A DNA stretch of 45,989 nucleotides from Streptomyces atriruber (GCF_001418325.1 NZ_LIPN01000365.1:1-45989), one strand, 5' to 3'; positions 8,395 through 16,846 are shown, counted from the stretch's first letter. Made by a program: numbers and translations. Notes: generated from the sequence alone by a model not told the origin.

Positions 8395-8575
8395 GTGAGT
8401 CCTCACAAGTCCCTTGCGGACGGCCGTCCCGACGGCCGCAGGCGGAGTCGCTTAGCCGCGTGGAAGACGCACGACGCTGTGGGCCCGACGCGAATGTTGA
8501 ACAGAAGTGTAGTGGCGCCGCGGAGGTCGTCGTGCGCCTCGATGGAAGGATCACTCGTCCGTGGCTGGACACGTT

Positions 8576-8611
8576 GGACAAGGGCCGGGGCGGCTGCCCC
8601 GGCCCTTGTCC
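8576..8611 (-). terminator. Strong terminator hairpin after ilvC
   Basis: A perfect 16-bp stem, GGACAAGGGCCGGGGC (8576-8591) with its complement (8596-8611), and a four-base loop. It starts eight bases past the ilvC stop and separates ilvBNC from serA. Confidence 0.85.
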
Positions 8612-8618
8612 GTACGAC

Positions 8619-9620
8619 TTACGCGTCGTCGTCGTTGACCCAGCTCATGAGCTTGCGCAGCTCCTTGCCGGTGGTCTCCAGGAGGTGGTTCTCGTCCTGG
8701 GTCTTGTACTCGTTGTACTTCTTCAGACCACCGTGGTACTCGTCCATCCAGTTCTTGGCGAACGTGCCGTCCTGGATCTCCGCGAGGACCTTCTTCATCT
8801 CGGCCTTGGTGGCGTCCGTGATGATCCGCGGGCCGGTGATGTAGTCGCCCCACTCGGCGGTCTCCGAGACGGACCAGCGCATCTTCTCCAGGCCGCCCTC
8901 GTACATGAGGTCCACGATCAGCTTCAGCTCGTGGAGGCACTCGAAGTACGCGATCTCAGGCTGGTAGCCCGCCTCGGTCAGGGTCTCGAAGCCCGCCTTG
9001 ACCAGCGCGGCGGTGCCGCCGCAGAGCACGGCCTGCTCGCCGAACAGGTCGGTCTCGGTCTCCTCGGTGAAGGTCGTCTTGATGACGCCCGCACGCGTGC
9101 CGCCGATGCCCTTGGCGTACGAGAGCGCCAGCTCGAAGCCCTTGCCGGTCGCGTCCTGCTCGACGGCCGCGATACACGGAACGCCGCGGCCCTCCTCGTA
9201 CTGGCGGCGGACCAGGTGGCCCGGGCCCTTGGGGGCGACCATGCAGACGTCGACGCCCTCGGGGGCCTTGATGAAGCCGTAGCGGATGTTCAGGCCGTGG
9301 CCGAAGAACAGCGCGTCGCCGTCCTTGAGGTTGTCCTTGATGGACTCCTCGTAGACCTTGGCCTGGATCGGGTCCGGCACCAGGATCATGATGACGTCGG
9401 CCTCGGCCGCCGCCTCCGAGGGGGTGACGACCCGCAGGCCCTGCTCCTCGGCCTTCGCCTTGGACTTGGAGCCCTCGTGCAGACCGACGCGGACGTCGAC
9501 ACCCGAGTCACGGAGCGACAGCGCGTGGGCGTGGCCCTGGCTGCCGTACCCGATGACCGCGACCTTGCGGCCCTGGATGATGGACAGGTCGGCGTCGGCG
9601 TCGTAGAACAGCTCGGCCAC
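8619..9620 (-). CDS. ilvC: Ketol-acid reductoisomerase
   Basis: A 333-residue class I (short) ketol-acid reductoisomerase. It isomerises and reduces acetolactate or acetohydroxybutyrate using NADPH and Mg2+, the second common step of valine, leucine and isoleucine synthesis. The N-terminal Rossmann domain shows VAVIGYGSQGHAHALSLRDSGVDVRVGL; the all-helical domain carries the metal and substrate ligands in the DLFGEQAVLCGG and YFECLHELKLIVDLMYEGG segments. The GTG at 9620 is chosen because AGGAG lies seven bases upstream and the product then begins VAELFYDADADLS, the usual actinobacterial start; upstream in-frame ATG codons lack this. It is the last gene of ilvB-ilvN-ilvC, 93 bp after ilvN. 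Confidence 0.97.
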   Translation of the reverse strand: MAELFYDADADLSIIQGRKVAVIGYGSQGHAHALSLRDSGVDVRVGLHEGSKSKAKAEEQGLRVVTPSEAAAEADVIMILVPDPIQAKVYEESIKDNLKDGDALFFGHGLNIRYGFIKAPEGVDVCMVAPKGPGHLVRRQYEEGRGVPCIAAVEQDATGKGFELALSYAKGIGGTRAGVIKTTFTEETETDLFGEQAVLCGGTAALVKAGFETLTEAGYQPEIAYFECLHELKLIVDLMYEGGLEKMRWSVSETAEWGDYITGPRIITDATKAEMKKVLAEIQDGTFAKNWMDEYHGGLKKYNEYKTQDENHLLETTGKELRKLMSWVNDDDA

Positions 9621-9713
9621 TGGGAATCTCCTATGTGTGCTGGTGTTGCGTCCCACCGTACGGCGGGCGGGGGAAGGGAAGTCTGCCGGTCTCGCCATGC
9701 GGGCCGGATGTTG

Positions 9714-10241
9714 CTATGCGCTCCGGTCGAGCGCCCGCAGGCTGCGGTCGGTGATGGAGCGGGAGCCGCGGCCGATGGCGATCGTGCCGGACTGGACGAG
9801 CTCCTTGATGCCGAAGGGCTCCAGCATCTTGAGCATGGCCTCCAGCTTGTCGCTGCTGCCCGTCGCCTCGATGGTGACGGCCTCCGGGGAGACGTCCACG
9901 GTCTTGGCGCGGAACAGCTGGACGATCTCGACGATCTGGGAGCGGGTCTCGTTGTCGGCGCGGACCTTCGCGAGGACGAGTTCGCGGGCGACGGCGGCAC
10001 CCGGCTCCAGTTCGACGATCTTCAGGACGTTGACGAGCTTGTTGAGCTGCTTCGTGACCTGTTCGAGCGGCAGGTCCTCGACGTTCACGACGATGGTGAT
10101 GCGCGAGATGTCGGGGTGCTCGGTGACGCCCACGGCGAGGGAGTCGATGTTGAAGCCGCGGCGGGAGAACAGGGCGGCGATCCGGGCGAGGATGCCGGGG
10201 GTGTTCTCGACCAGGACGGAGAGCGTGTGCTTGGTGGACAT
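9714..10241 (-). CDS. ilvN: Acetolactate synthase small (regulatory) subunit
   Basis: A 175-residue regulatory subunit of acetohydroxyacid synthase. The N-terminal ACT domain (about residues 4-78, beginning HTLSVLVENTPGILARIAALFSRRGFNIDSLAVG) binds valine for feedback inhibition; the C-terminal half is the ALS small-subunit domain that activates the catalytic subunit (RAKTVDVSPEAVTIEATGSSDKLEAMLKML). The ATG at 10241 is preceded by a purine-rich GAAAGAGAGACC. Length matches other actinobacterial IlvN proteins. It follows ilvB by 29 bp and precedes ilvC by 93 bp on the same strand, so it belongs to the attenuated ilvBNC transcript. Confidence 0.96.
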   Translation of the reverse strand: MSTKHTLSVLVENTPGILARIAALFSRRGFNIDSLAVGVTEHPDISRITIVVNVEDLPLEQVTKQLNKLVNVLKIVELEPGAAVARELVLAKVRADNETRSQIVEIVQLFRAKTVDVSPEAVTIEATGSSDKLEAMLKMLEPFGIKELVQSGTIAIGRGSRSITDRSLRALDRSA

Positions 10242-10270
10242 GACTCTTGGTCTCTCTTTCGCTCTCGGTC

Positions 10271-12118
10271 TCAGTCGTCTTCGTTGTCGCCGAAGTCGGG
10301 GCGGACGCCCCGGGCGGCCATGACCTCGTCGTTCGAGGTGCCGGCGGCGACCATCGGCCAGACCTGGGCGTCCTCGTGGACGATGAAGTCGACGACGACC
10401 GGGCGGTCGTTGATGGCGTTCGCCTCGGCGATGACCTTGTCGAGGTCCTCGGGGCGCTCGCAGCGCAGGGCCACGCAGCCCATGGCCTCCGACAGCTTCA
10501 CGAAGTCCGGGACGCGGGTGCCCTTGTTGGGGCCGATGTCCTCGGGACCGCTGTGCAGCACGGTGTTGGAGTAACGCTGGTTGTAGAACAGCGTCTGCCA
10601 CTGGCGGACCATCCCGAGGGCGCCGTTGTTGATGATGGCGACCTTGATCGGGATGTTGTTCAGGGCGCAGGTGGTGAGCTCCTGATTGGTCATCTGGAAG
10701 CAGCCGTCGCCGTCGATCGCCCAGACCGTGCGGTCGGGCTGTCCGGCCTTGGCGCCCATCGCGGCCGGGACCGCGTAGCCCATCGTCCCGGCGCCGCCGG
10801 AGTTGAGCCAGGTGGCGGGCTGCTCGTACTCGATGAAGTGCGCGGCCCACATCTGGTGCTGGCCGACGCCCGCCGCGAAGATCGTGCCCTCCGGGGCGAG
10901 CTGGCCGACGCGCTCGATGACGTGCTGCGGCGAGAGCGAACCGTCCTCCGGCTGGGCGTAGCCGAGGGGGTAGGTGTCGCGCCAGCGGTTGAGGTCGGTC
11001 CACCAGGCGGCGTAGTCACCGGTGTGCCCGTCGGTGTGCTCGGCCTGGACGGCCTGGACGAGGTCGGCGATGACCTCGCGGGCGTCGCCGACGATCGGCA
11101 CGTCGGCGGCACGGTTCTTGCCGATCTCGGCCGGGTCGATGTCGGCGTGGACGATCTTCGCGTACGGGGCGAAGCTGTCCAGCTTGCCGGTGACGCGGTC
11201 GTCGAATCGGGCTCCGAGGGCGACGATCAGGTCGGCCTTCTGCAGCGCGGTGACGGCGGTGACCGCACCGTGCATGCCCGGCATTCCGACGTGCAGCGGG
11301 TGGCTGTCGGGGAATGCGCCGAGCGCCATCAGTGTGGTGGTGACGGGCGCTCCGGTGAGCTCTGCCAGGACCCTCAGCTCGGCGGTGGCCTGGGCCTTGA
11401 TGACGCCGCCGCCGACGTAGAGGACCGGGCGCTTGGCCGCGGTGATGAGCTTGGCGGCCTCGCGGATCTGCTTGGCGTGCGGCTTGGTCACCGGGCGGTA
11501 GCCGGGCAGGTCCTGCTGCGGCGGCCAGGAGAACGTCGTCTGCGCCTGCAGCGCGTCCTTCGCGATGTCCACGAGGACCGGGCCCGGACGGCCGGTGGAG
11601 GCGATGTGGAAGGCCTCCGCGATCGTCCGCGGGATGTCCTCGGCCTTGGTGACCAGGAAGTTGTGCTTGGTGATCGGCATCGTGATGCCGACGATGTCCG
11701 CCTCCTGGAAGGCGTCCGTGCCGATGGCCTTGGAGGCCACCTGGCCGGTGATCGCCACCATCGGGACGGAGTCCATGTGGGCGTCGGCGATCGGGGTGAC
11801 CAGGTTGGTGGCGCCGGGGCCGCTCGTCGCCATGCAGACGCCGACCTTGCCGGTGGCCTGCGCGTAACCGGTGGCGGCGTGACCCGCGCCCTGCTCGTGG
11901 CGGACCAGGACGTGACGGACCCGGGTGGAGTCCATCATCGGGTCGTACGCGGGAAGGATGGCGCCGCCGGGAATGCCGAACACCGTGTCGGCCCCGACTT
12001 CCTCGAGAGAACGAATGAGGGACTGCGCACCCGTGACGTGCTCGACGGGGGCGGACTGGTGTCCTGAGGTTCGGGGCCGCGGCTGCGGATGGTGGGCCCC
12101 GGAGGCCTGCTCGGTCAT
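10271..12118 (-). CDS. ilvB: Acetolactate synthase large (catalytic) subunit
   Basis: A 615-residue thiamine-diphosphate enzyme forming acetolactate from two pyruvates, or acetohydroxybutyrate from pyruvate and 2-oxobutyrate. The N-terminal PYR domain has the catalytic glutamate region EVGADTVFGIPGGAILPAYDPM and HEQGAGHAATGYAQATGKVG; the central FAD-related domain follows (TMALGAFPDSHPLHVGMPGMHG); the C-terminal PP domain shows the ThDP motif IDGDGCFQMTNQELTTCALNNIPIKVAIINN. The ATG at 12118 is chosen, as the AGAAGAGA ribosome site is then at a normal distance; the ATG at 12124 would abut it. A leader peptide and attenuator lie upstream, so expression should fall when charged branched-chain tRNAs are plentiful. 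Confidence 0.97.
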   Translation of the reverse strand: MTEQASGAHHPQPRPRTSGHQSAPVEHVTGAQSLIRSLEEVGADTVFGIPGGAILPAYDPMMDSTRVRHVLVRHEQGAGHAATGYAQATGKVGVCMATSGPGATNLVTPIADAHMDSVPMVAITGQVASKAIGTDAFQEADIVGITMPITKHNFLVTKAEDIPRTIAEAFHIASTGRPGPVLVDIAKDALQAQTTFSWPPQQDLPGYRPVTKPHAKQIREAAKLITAAKRPVLYVGGGVIKAQATAELRVLAELTGAPVTTTLMALGAFPDSHPLHVGMPGMHGAVTAVTALQKADLIVALGARFDDRVTGKLDSFAPYAKIVHADIDPAEIGKNRAADVPIVGDAREVIADLVQAVQAEHTDGHTGDYAAWWTDLNRWRDTYPLGYAQPEDGSLSPQHVIERVGQLAPEGTIFAAGVGQHQMWAAHFIEYEQPATWLNSGGAGTMGYAVPAAMGAKAGQPDRTVWAIDGDGCFQMTNQELTTCALNNIPIKVAIINNGALGMVRQWQTLFYNQRYSNTVLHSGPEDIGPNKGTRVPDFVKLSEAMGCVALRCERPEDLDKVIAEANAINDRPVVVDFIVHEDAQVWPMVAAGTSNDEVMAARGVRPDFGDNEDD

Positions 12119-12188
12119 CGGCATTCTCTTCTCGAAGCTGAGGGTTTTTGCGGGGTGTTTGCGGGGGTTTGGCAGGTGCCAGTGCAAC

Positions 12189-12222
12189 AAAAAACCCCTC
12201 GTGCCGTGAGGCAAGCGAGGGG
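12189..12222 (-). terminator. ilvB attenuator (intrinsic terminator)
   Basis: Read on the minus strand, CCCCTCG (12222-12216) pairs with CGAGGGG (12201-12195), with extra GCC/GGC pairing inside, followed directly by six U residues (12194-12189). A U-run this clean is unusual in this genome, which argues for a real regulated terminator. It lies about 70 bp upstream of ilvB and after the leader peptide. Confidence 0.88.
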
Positions 12223-12240
12223 AGCGCGCCGGGTGCGGTC

Positions 12241-12277
12241 GCTGGAAGTTCCGGTATTCGGACCGGTCGTTCCCAGC
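12241..12277 (-). promoter_or_regulatory. Pause/antiterminator hairpin of the ilvB leader
   Basis: GCTGGAA (12241-12247) can pair with TTCCCAGC (12270-12277) with one bulge, around an inner CCGGT/ACCGG stem (12251-12255 and 12262-12266). It starts directly after the leader stop codon, where a 1:2 pause hairpin sits in classical attenuators. The exact competing antiterminator pairing needs folding analysis. Confidence 0.55.
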
Positions 12278-12278
12278 T

Positions 12279-12320
12279 TCAGCCGACGCGCTTTCCAAGT
12301 ACGAGAATTCGGGTGCGCAT
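12279..12320 (-). CDS. ilvB leader peptide (13 aa)
   Basis: A 13-residue reading frame, MRTRILVLGKRVG, ending in TGA. It carries Ile-Leu-Val-Leu consecutively and a further Val, that is, all three branched-chain amino acids within five codons plus one. GGAGGG lies eight bases before the ATG. The order leader peptide, hairpin, U-run terminator, ilvB is that of ribosome-mediated transcription attenuation, known for ilvBNC in Corynebacterium and discussed for Streptomyces. Stalling at starved codons would favour the read-through fold. The peptide itself is probably not functional after synthesis. It starts 33 bp after the upstream GGDEF/EAL gene ends on the same strand. Confidence 0.88.
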   Translation of the reverse strand: MRTRILVLGKRVG

Positions 12321-12353
12321 GGCATTGACCCTCCCCCCGGCACGCAGTACCTG

Positions 12354-15300
12354 TCAAGTAGGTGGGACGGGGGTCTCATTATGTGAACGCACGTAGGTCG
12401 AGGGGCCCCCTGTGAACGAGCCGGGAGGGCCGCTCGCGTACGCCCCCGGAGGCCCGGCCGCGTACGAGGACGACCCGCCCGCGAACGCCCCCGAGGGGGC
12501 GCCGTACGCCGCCGCCGAGCCGCCCGCGTACGTCGCGGGACGGCCGCCCGCGAACACCGGCTCGGCCGGGCCGTGCGGCACCGGATACTCGCCGATGGTG
12601 AGCGCCCGGCGCAGCCGGTACTCGTCGAGGGGCCCGGCGAACGCCATCCCCTGCCCGTGCGTGCAGCCCATCGCGCGCAGGGCCACCACCTGCTCGGGCA
12701 GGTCGACGCCGTCGGCCACGGAGACGAGGCCCAGGTCGCCCGCGATGCGCAGCAGTCCGGAAGTGATCTTGTGCAGGCGTGCGGACTCCACTACGCCCTC
12801 GATAAGGCCGCGGTCCAGCTTCAGCACGTCGATGGGGAGCCGGCGCAGGGCCGTGATCGCGGCGTACCCACTGCCGAAGCCGTCGAGCGCGATGCGCACA
12901 CCGAGCCTGCGCAGGGCCGCGAGGCGGCGCTCCAGGTCGTCCAGGGAGACCCGGGGGTCGGTCTCGGCGAGCTCGATGATGAGCGCGCCGGAGGGCAGCC
13001 CGTGCCGGGTCAGGAGCGCCTCGATGGAGCCCAGCGGCATGGAGCGGTCCAGCAGGCGGCGCGCGCTCATCCGGACGGCGACGGGCACGGCGTGCCCGGT
13101 CCGCCCGCGCTCGGCGGCCTGTTCCACGGCTTCCTCGAGCATCCAGCGGCCGAGCTCGGCCGCGCGGCTGTCCGGGCCCTCTCCGGATTCGGACACCCGC
13201 AGGAACTCGGCGGGCGTGAAGAGGATGCCCTGCGCCGAGCGCCAGCGGGCCTGGGCCGCGACCGCCGTGATCCGGCCGTCGTCCAGGGAGACGACGGGCT
13301 GGTGGAGCAGCGCGAACTCGCCGTCGTGCAGGGCGGCGCGCAGCCGGGTGGCGAGCTCCGCCTTGCGGACGACGTCGGCCTGCATCTGGGGTGCGTACAG
13401 CTCGACGCGGCCCTTGCCCGCGGCCTTGGCGCGGTACATCGCGAGGTCGGCGTTGCGGAGCAACTCGCCCGCGCCGATGCCCGGTTCGGCGAAGGCCACG
13501 CCGATGGACGCCGCCACGCGCACGTCGTTGCCGTCGATGGCGTACGGCTGGGACAGGGTGATTCTCAGCCGGTCGGCGAGCTCATAGATGTGCTGTTCTC
13601 TCGCGGCCTGGTCCCGGGTCCCGTCGCCGACGATGAGGGCCGCGAACTCATCGCCGCCGAGCCGGGAGGCGGTGTCGCCCGAACGCACCGCCTCCTGAAG
13701 TCTGCGCGCGGCCTGGATGAGGAGCTCGTCACCGGCCTGGTGGCCGATGGTGTCGTTGACGGCCTTGAAGCCGTCGAGGTCGATGAAGAGCACGGCCGTG
13801 CCGCGGTCGGTCACCCGGCGGCCGGTCAGGGCCTGGCTCACGCGCCGGGTGAACAGGGCGCGGTTGGGCAGGTCGGTCAGCGGGTCGTGCTCGGCGTTGT
13901 GCTGCAACTGCGCCTGGAGTCTGACCCGTTCGGTGACGTCCCTGCTGTTGAAGATGAGGCCGCCCTGGTGGCGGTTGACGGTGGACTCCACGTTCAGCCA
14001 GTCGCCGTCACCGGACTTGAAGCGGCACTCGATGCGGGTGGTGGGTTCCTCGACGGGGTTCGCGGCGAGGAACCTGCGGACCTCGTGGACGACCCGGCCG
14101 AGGTCCTCGGGGTGCATCAGGGAGGCGAGCTCGGAACCGACGAGCTCGTCGGCGTCCCGGCCGTAGACCCCGGAGGCGGCCGGGCTCACGTAGTGCAGGA
14201 TGCCGTTCGGCGCGGCGATCATGATGACGTCGCTCGAACCCTGGACCAGCGACCTGAAGTGGTTCTCCTTCTGGGCCAGCTCCTGAGTGAGCGTGATGTT
14301 GTCCAGCAGCATGATGCCCTGGCGCACCACGAGCGCGAGCACCACGGTGCCTGCGGTGAAGAGCACGACGCGGTCCACACTGCGACCGTTCAGCACGTTG
14401 TAGAGGATCCCCAACGTGCAGACGGCGGCGGCCAGATACGGCGTAAGGGCGGCCAGCGATCCGGCGATCGGACGGGTCGCGGGGGTCGGCTCCTCGGGCC
14501 CGCTGTCGTACTGCACGCGCGTGTGGCCCGCTCCCTGCCCGCCGCGCACGTGCCAGGGGGCGGCCCACGGAGCGTACGCGAGGAGCAGCGAGCCCGCGAA
14601 CCATCCGGCGTCCAGCATCTGGCCCGAGCGGTAACTGGCGTGCAGCAGCGGCGAGGTGAACAGCGCGTCGCACATCACGGTCAGGGCGAGCGCGCCGATC
14701 GCGGTGTTCACCGCGGTGCGGTTGGCCGACGACCGTCTGAAGTGCAGCGCCAGAACCATGCTGACCAGCGCGATGTCGAGCAGGGGGTACGCGAGCGACA
14801 GCGCGGCGAACGCGACGCTCTGGCCCTCGAACTGCGCGGTGTGCGCGAGGGCGAGGCTCCAGGAGAGCGTGAGGAGCGAGCCGCCGATCAGCCAGGAGTC
14901 GAGGGCCAGACAGCCCCAACCGGCTCGCGTCACCGGACGCTTGGCGAGCACGAGGAGTCCGATGATGGCGGGCGGGGCGAAGCACAGGAAGAACAGGTCG
15001 GCGAAGCCCGGGCTGGGCACGGGACGCTGGAGCACGACCTCGTACCAGCCCCACACGCCGTTCCCGAAGGCTGCCATCGCGGAGGAGAGCGCGAACAGCA
15101 GCCATGCGGGTCGAAAGCGGCTTCGTCGGGTGCGGGAGTAGCGGAAACAGGAGATCGCCGCGGCCGCCGCGGCGAAGCTCAGGCCGAAGTCGCCCATGAC
15201 CAGGGCCAGTCGTTCGGATCCCCAGCCGAGCGCCGAGCCGGTGGCATACGCCCCGCAGACCAGCAGAAGTGCCAGCTGGGAGACGAGGCCCCGGCCTCCC

Positions 15301-15683
15301 GGCAGCGGTCGCCGGACCAGTGGAACCCTGGGCGGCAGCGCCGCCACGCCCCCGCCGAGCACAGGAGTGGAGGTCACGCGGGCGCTCACCGGGCCGCTCC
15401 GGTCCGTGCCGCCCCCGTGTCCGCCCGGCCCGTGCGCCGACCGGGCCGACAGGGGCGCTGTGGTGTGCGGCGACGGCCGCTCGTGCGACTCCCTGCTCGG
15501 CTGCGTCTGCGGGTCGGTGTGCGCCGGAGTCGCCGACTGAGGTTCCGCCGCGTCGGATCGTTCACCCATAGGCCGTGCATCGCCCGTCGCCCCCCTCGCA
15601 GTCTGATGTCTCATCCCCGCGCCGAACGGTCCACGGCGCATCCCCTGTCGGGACGATACACCAGACTCGTCACTCAGGGACAT
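12354..15683 (-). CDS. Membrane PAS-GGDEF-EAL protein, probable diguanylate cyclase with a degenerate EAL domain
   Basis: A 1109-residue protein. The order is: a disordered Ser/Pro/His/Gly-rich cytoplasmic segment (1 to about 125), an integral membrane region with many hydrophobic helices (about 130-470), a PAS domain (about 470-590, NHFRSLVQGSSDVIMIAAPNG onward), a GGDEF domain with intact GGDEF at 676-680 and an RxxD inhibition site (RSGD, 667-670), and an EAL domain. The EAL domain is damaged: the signature reads AAQARW (809-814) in place of EALxRW, VNxS is VRMS, DDFGTG is DGFGSG and AEGVE is ADGVD. It therefore probably makes c-di-GMP and does not cleave it. A Gly/Ala/Tyr/Pro-rich tail ends the protein. 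The ATG at 15683 follows AGAGGAGCT. From memory the S. coelicolor counterpart is a Cdg protein (perhaps CdgE); the symbol is not certain enough to give. Confidence 0.9.
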   Translation of the reverse strand: MSLSDESGVSSRQGMRRGPFGAGMRHQTARGATGDARPMGERSDAAEPQSATPAHTDPQTQPSRESHERPSPHTTAPLSARSAHGPGGHGGGTDRSGPVSARVTSTPVLGGGVAALPPRVPLVRRPLPGGRGLVSQLALLLVCGAYATGSALGWGSERLALVMGDFGLSFAAAAAAISCFRYSRTRRSRFRPAWLLFALSSAMAAFGNGVWGWYEVVLQRPVPSPGFADLFFLCFAPPAIIGLLVLAKRPVTRAGWGCLALDSWLIGGSLLTLSWSLALAHTAQFEGQSVAFAALSLAYPLLDIALVSMVLALHFRRSSANRTAVNTAIGALALTVMCDALFTSPLLHASYRSGQMLDAGWFAGSLLLAYAPWAAPWHVRGGQGAGHTRVQYDSGPEEPTPATRPIAGSLAALTPYLAAAVCTLGILYNVLNGRSVDRVVLFTAGTVVLALVVRQGIMLLDNITLTQELAQKENHFRSLVQGSSDVIMIAAPNGILHYVSPAASGVYGRDADELVGSELASLMHPEDLGRVVHEVRRFLAANPVEEPTTRIECRFKSGDGDWLNVESTVNRHQGGLIFNSRDVTERVRLQAQLQHNAEHDPLTDLPNRALFTRRVSQALTGRRVTDRGTAVLFIDLDGFKAVNDTIGHQAGDELLIQAARRLQEAVRSGDTASRLGGDEFAALIVGDGTRDQAAREQHIYELADRLRITLSQPYAIDGNDVRVAASIGVAFAEPGIGAGELLRNADLAMYRAKAAGKGRVELYAPQMQADVVRKAELATRLRAALHDGEFALLHQPVVSLDDGRITAVAAQARWRSAQGILFTPAEFLRVSESGEGPDSRAAELGRWMLEEAVEQAAERGRTGHAVPVAVRMSARRLLDRSMPLGSIEALLTRHGLPSGALIIELAETDPRVSLDDLERRLAALRRLGVRIALDGFGSGYAAITALRRLPIDVLKLDRGLIEGVVESARLHKITSGLLRIAGDLGLVSVADGVDLPEQVVALRAMGCTHGQGMAFAGPLDEYRLRRALTIGEYPVPHGPAEPVFAGGRPATYAGGSAAAYGAPSGAFAGGSSSYAAGPPGAYASGPPGSFTGGPSTYVRSHNETPVPPT
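12371..12383 (-). promoter_or_regulatory. Possible -10 box for the ilvBNC leader transcript
   Basis: CATAAT (12378-12383, minus strand) matches TATAAT at five of six positions and would place the transcript start near 12371, about 50 nt before the leader ATG and within the last codons of the preceding gene. No good -35 lies 16-18 bp upstream, so this is tentative. Confidence 0.3.
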
Positions 15684-15774
15684 AGCTCCTCTACGCTCAG
15701 TGACTGTGGACGAGGGTGCGGACACGGGGAGCGCACGGCCGGGCGCGGAGCGTGCGCAAACTGCTCTCGGGCGA

Positions 15775-16728
15775 TCAACTGCCCGTTGTCAGCACCACGT
15801 TGCCCAGGGGCCGTCCGGCGACGTGCTCGGTCAGCTGGGCGGCCAGCAGCCGCTTGGCGCGGGGCAGGAACGCCGAGGACGAGCCGCCCACGTGCGGGCT
15901 GACAAGTGCCCCTGGAGCGTGCCACAGGGGGTGACCTGCGGGCAGCGGTTCGGGGTCGGTCACATCGAGGGCGGCGGTGATGCGCCCGGACTCCAGTTCG
16001 GTGAGGAGCGCCTTGGTGTCGACCACGGGCCCGCGGGCGACGTTCACGAGCAGCGCGCCGTCCTTCATGCGGGCCAGGAAGTCTTCGCCCACCAGCCCGC
16101 GGGTGGCCTCGGTGAGCGGTGTCGAGAGGATGACGACGTCCGCCTGGGGCAACAGGGCGGGCAGGTCGACGAGCGGGTGCACGGGGCCGCGCTCCGTGGC
16201 ACGGGCAGAGCGCGCGACGCGCGCCACCCGCGCGCATTCGAAGGGGGTGAGCCGGTCCTCGATGGCGGAACCGATCGAGCCGTATCCCACGATGAGCACG
16301 GACTTGTCGGCCAGCGCCGGGTAGAAACCGGACCTCCACTCCTCCTGCCGCTGCCCCTCGACGAAGCGCGGGACGCCGCGCAGCGAGGCGAGGACGAGGG
16401 TGAGCGCGAGTTCGGCGGTGCTGGCCTCGTGCACACCGCGGGCGTTGCACAACTGCACTCCGGGGGCGAGGAACTTGATGCCCGGCTCCACATGGTCGAT
16501 GCCCGCAGTCAGTGTCTGTACGACGCGCACGGACGTCATCGCGGACAAGGGACGTACCGCGATCTCCGTGGTCTTCATATAGGGCACCACATAGAAGGCG
16601 CAGTCCGCCGGATCCGCGGGGAACTCCGGGCCGCCGTCCCAGAAGCGGTAGGTCAGGCCGGCCTCGGCGGCGTCGGGCAGACCCGGGATGTCGTGCGCTT
16701 CAAACGGAAGCCATACGTCAGTCGTCAT
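15775..16728 (-). CDS. NAD(P)-dependent 2-hydroxyacid dehydrogenase
   Basis: A 317-residue D-isomer-specific 2-hydroxyacid dehydrogenase. The Rossmann motif is VLIVGYGSIGSAIEDRL; the catalytic Arg lies in LVNVARGPVVDTKAL, the acid in ALDVTDPEPLP and the His in LVSPHVGGSSSAFLPRA. The substrate domain around TAGIDHVEPGIKFLAPGVQLCNARGVHEASTAELAL is typical. Members reduce 2-oxo acids such as glyoxylate, hydroxypyruvate or phosphonate-type substrates; the specificity cannot be read here. The ATG at 16728 gives the standard family length. It is divergent from an aldo/keto reductase gene, and 91 bp from the start of the GGDEF/EAL gene, with no evident functional link to it. Confidence 0.88.
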   Translation of the reverse strand: MTTDVWLPFEAHDIPGLPDAAEAGLTYRFWDGGPEFPADPADCAFYVVPYMKTTEIAVRPLSAMTSVRVVQTLTAGIDHVEPGIKFLAPGVQLCNARGVHEASTAELALTLVLASLRGVPRFVEGQRQEEWRSGFYPALADKSVLIVGYGSIGSAIEDRLTPFECARVARVARSARATERGPVHPLVDLPALLPQADVVILSTPLTEATRGLVGEDFLARMKDGALLVNVARGPVVDTKALLTELESGRITAALDVTDPEPLPAGHPLWHAPGALVSPHVGGSSSAFLPRAKRLLAAQLTEHVAGRPLGNVVLTTGS

Positions 16729-16846
16729 GGCCTGGAGGCTAATGCGCACCGGCGCACGCCGCCCTCGGGAGGGCAACGGTCGAGGCCACTGTGGCCAGCG
16801 GTTAGTTTGGATGATCTCCGAACGAGGAGCGGGAGGGTACGACCAG

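Noticed and set aside
4963..8844. A very long open frame on the plus strand across the tetR, MFS and serA regions
   Set aside because: It is a product of high GC with few stop codons. It crosses well-identified genes on both strands, has no recognisable domains and is Arg/Pro/Gly-rich like other out-of-frame translations here.
12352..12357. Perfect TTGACA (minus strand) as -35 of an ilv promoter
   Set aside because: No -10-like hexamer lies 15-19 bp downstream; that position holds the GGAGGG ribosome site of the leader peptide. The hexamer also contains the stop codon of the upstream gene.
12573..15902. Long plus-strand frame opposite the GGDEF-EAL gene
   Set aside because: The minus-strand frame has complete PAS, GGDEF and EAL-type domains; the plus-strand translation is low complexity and is a shadow.
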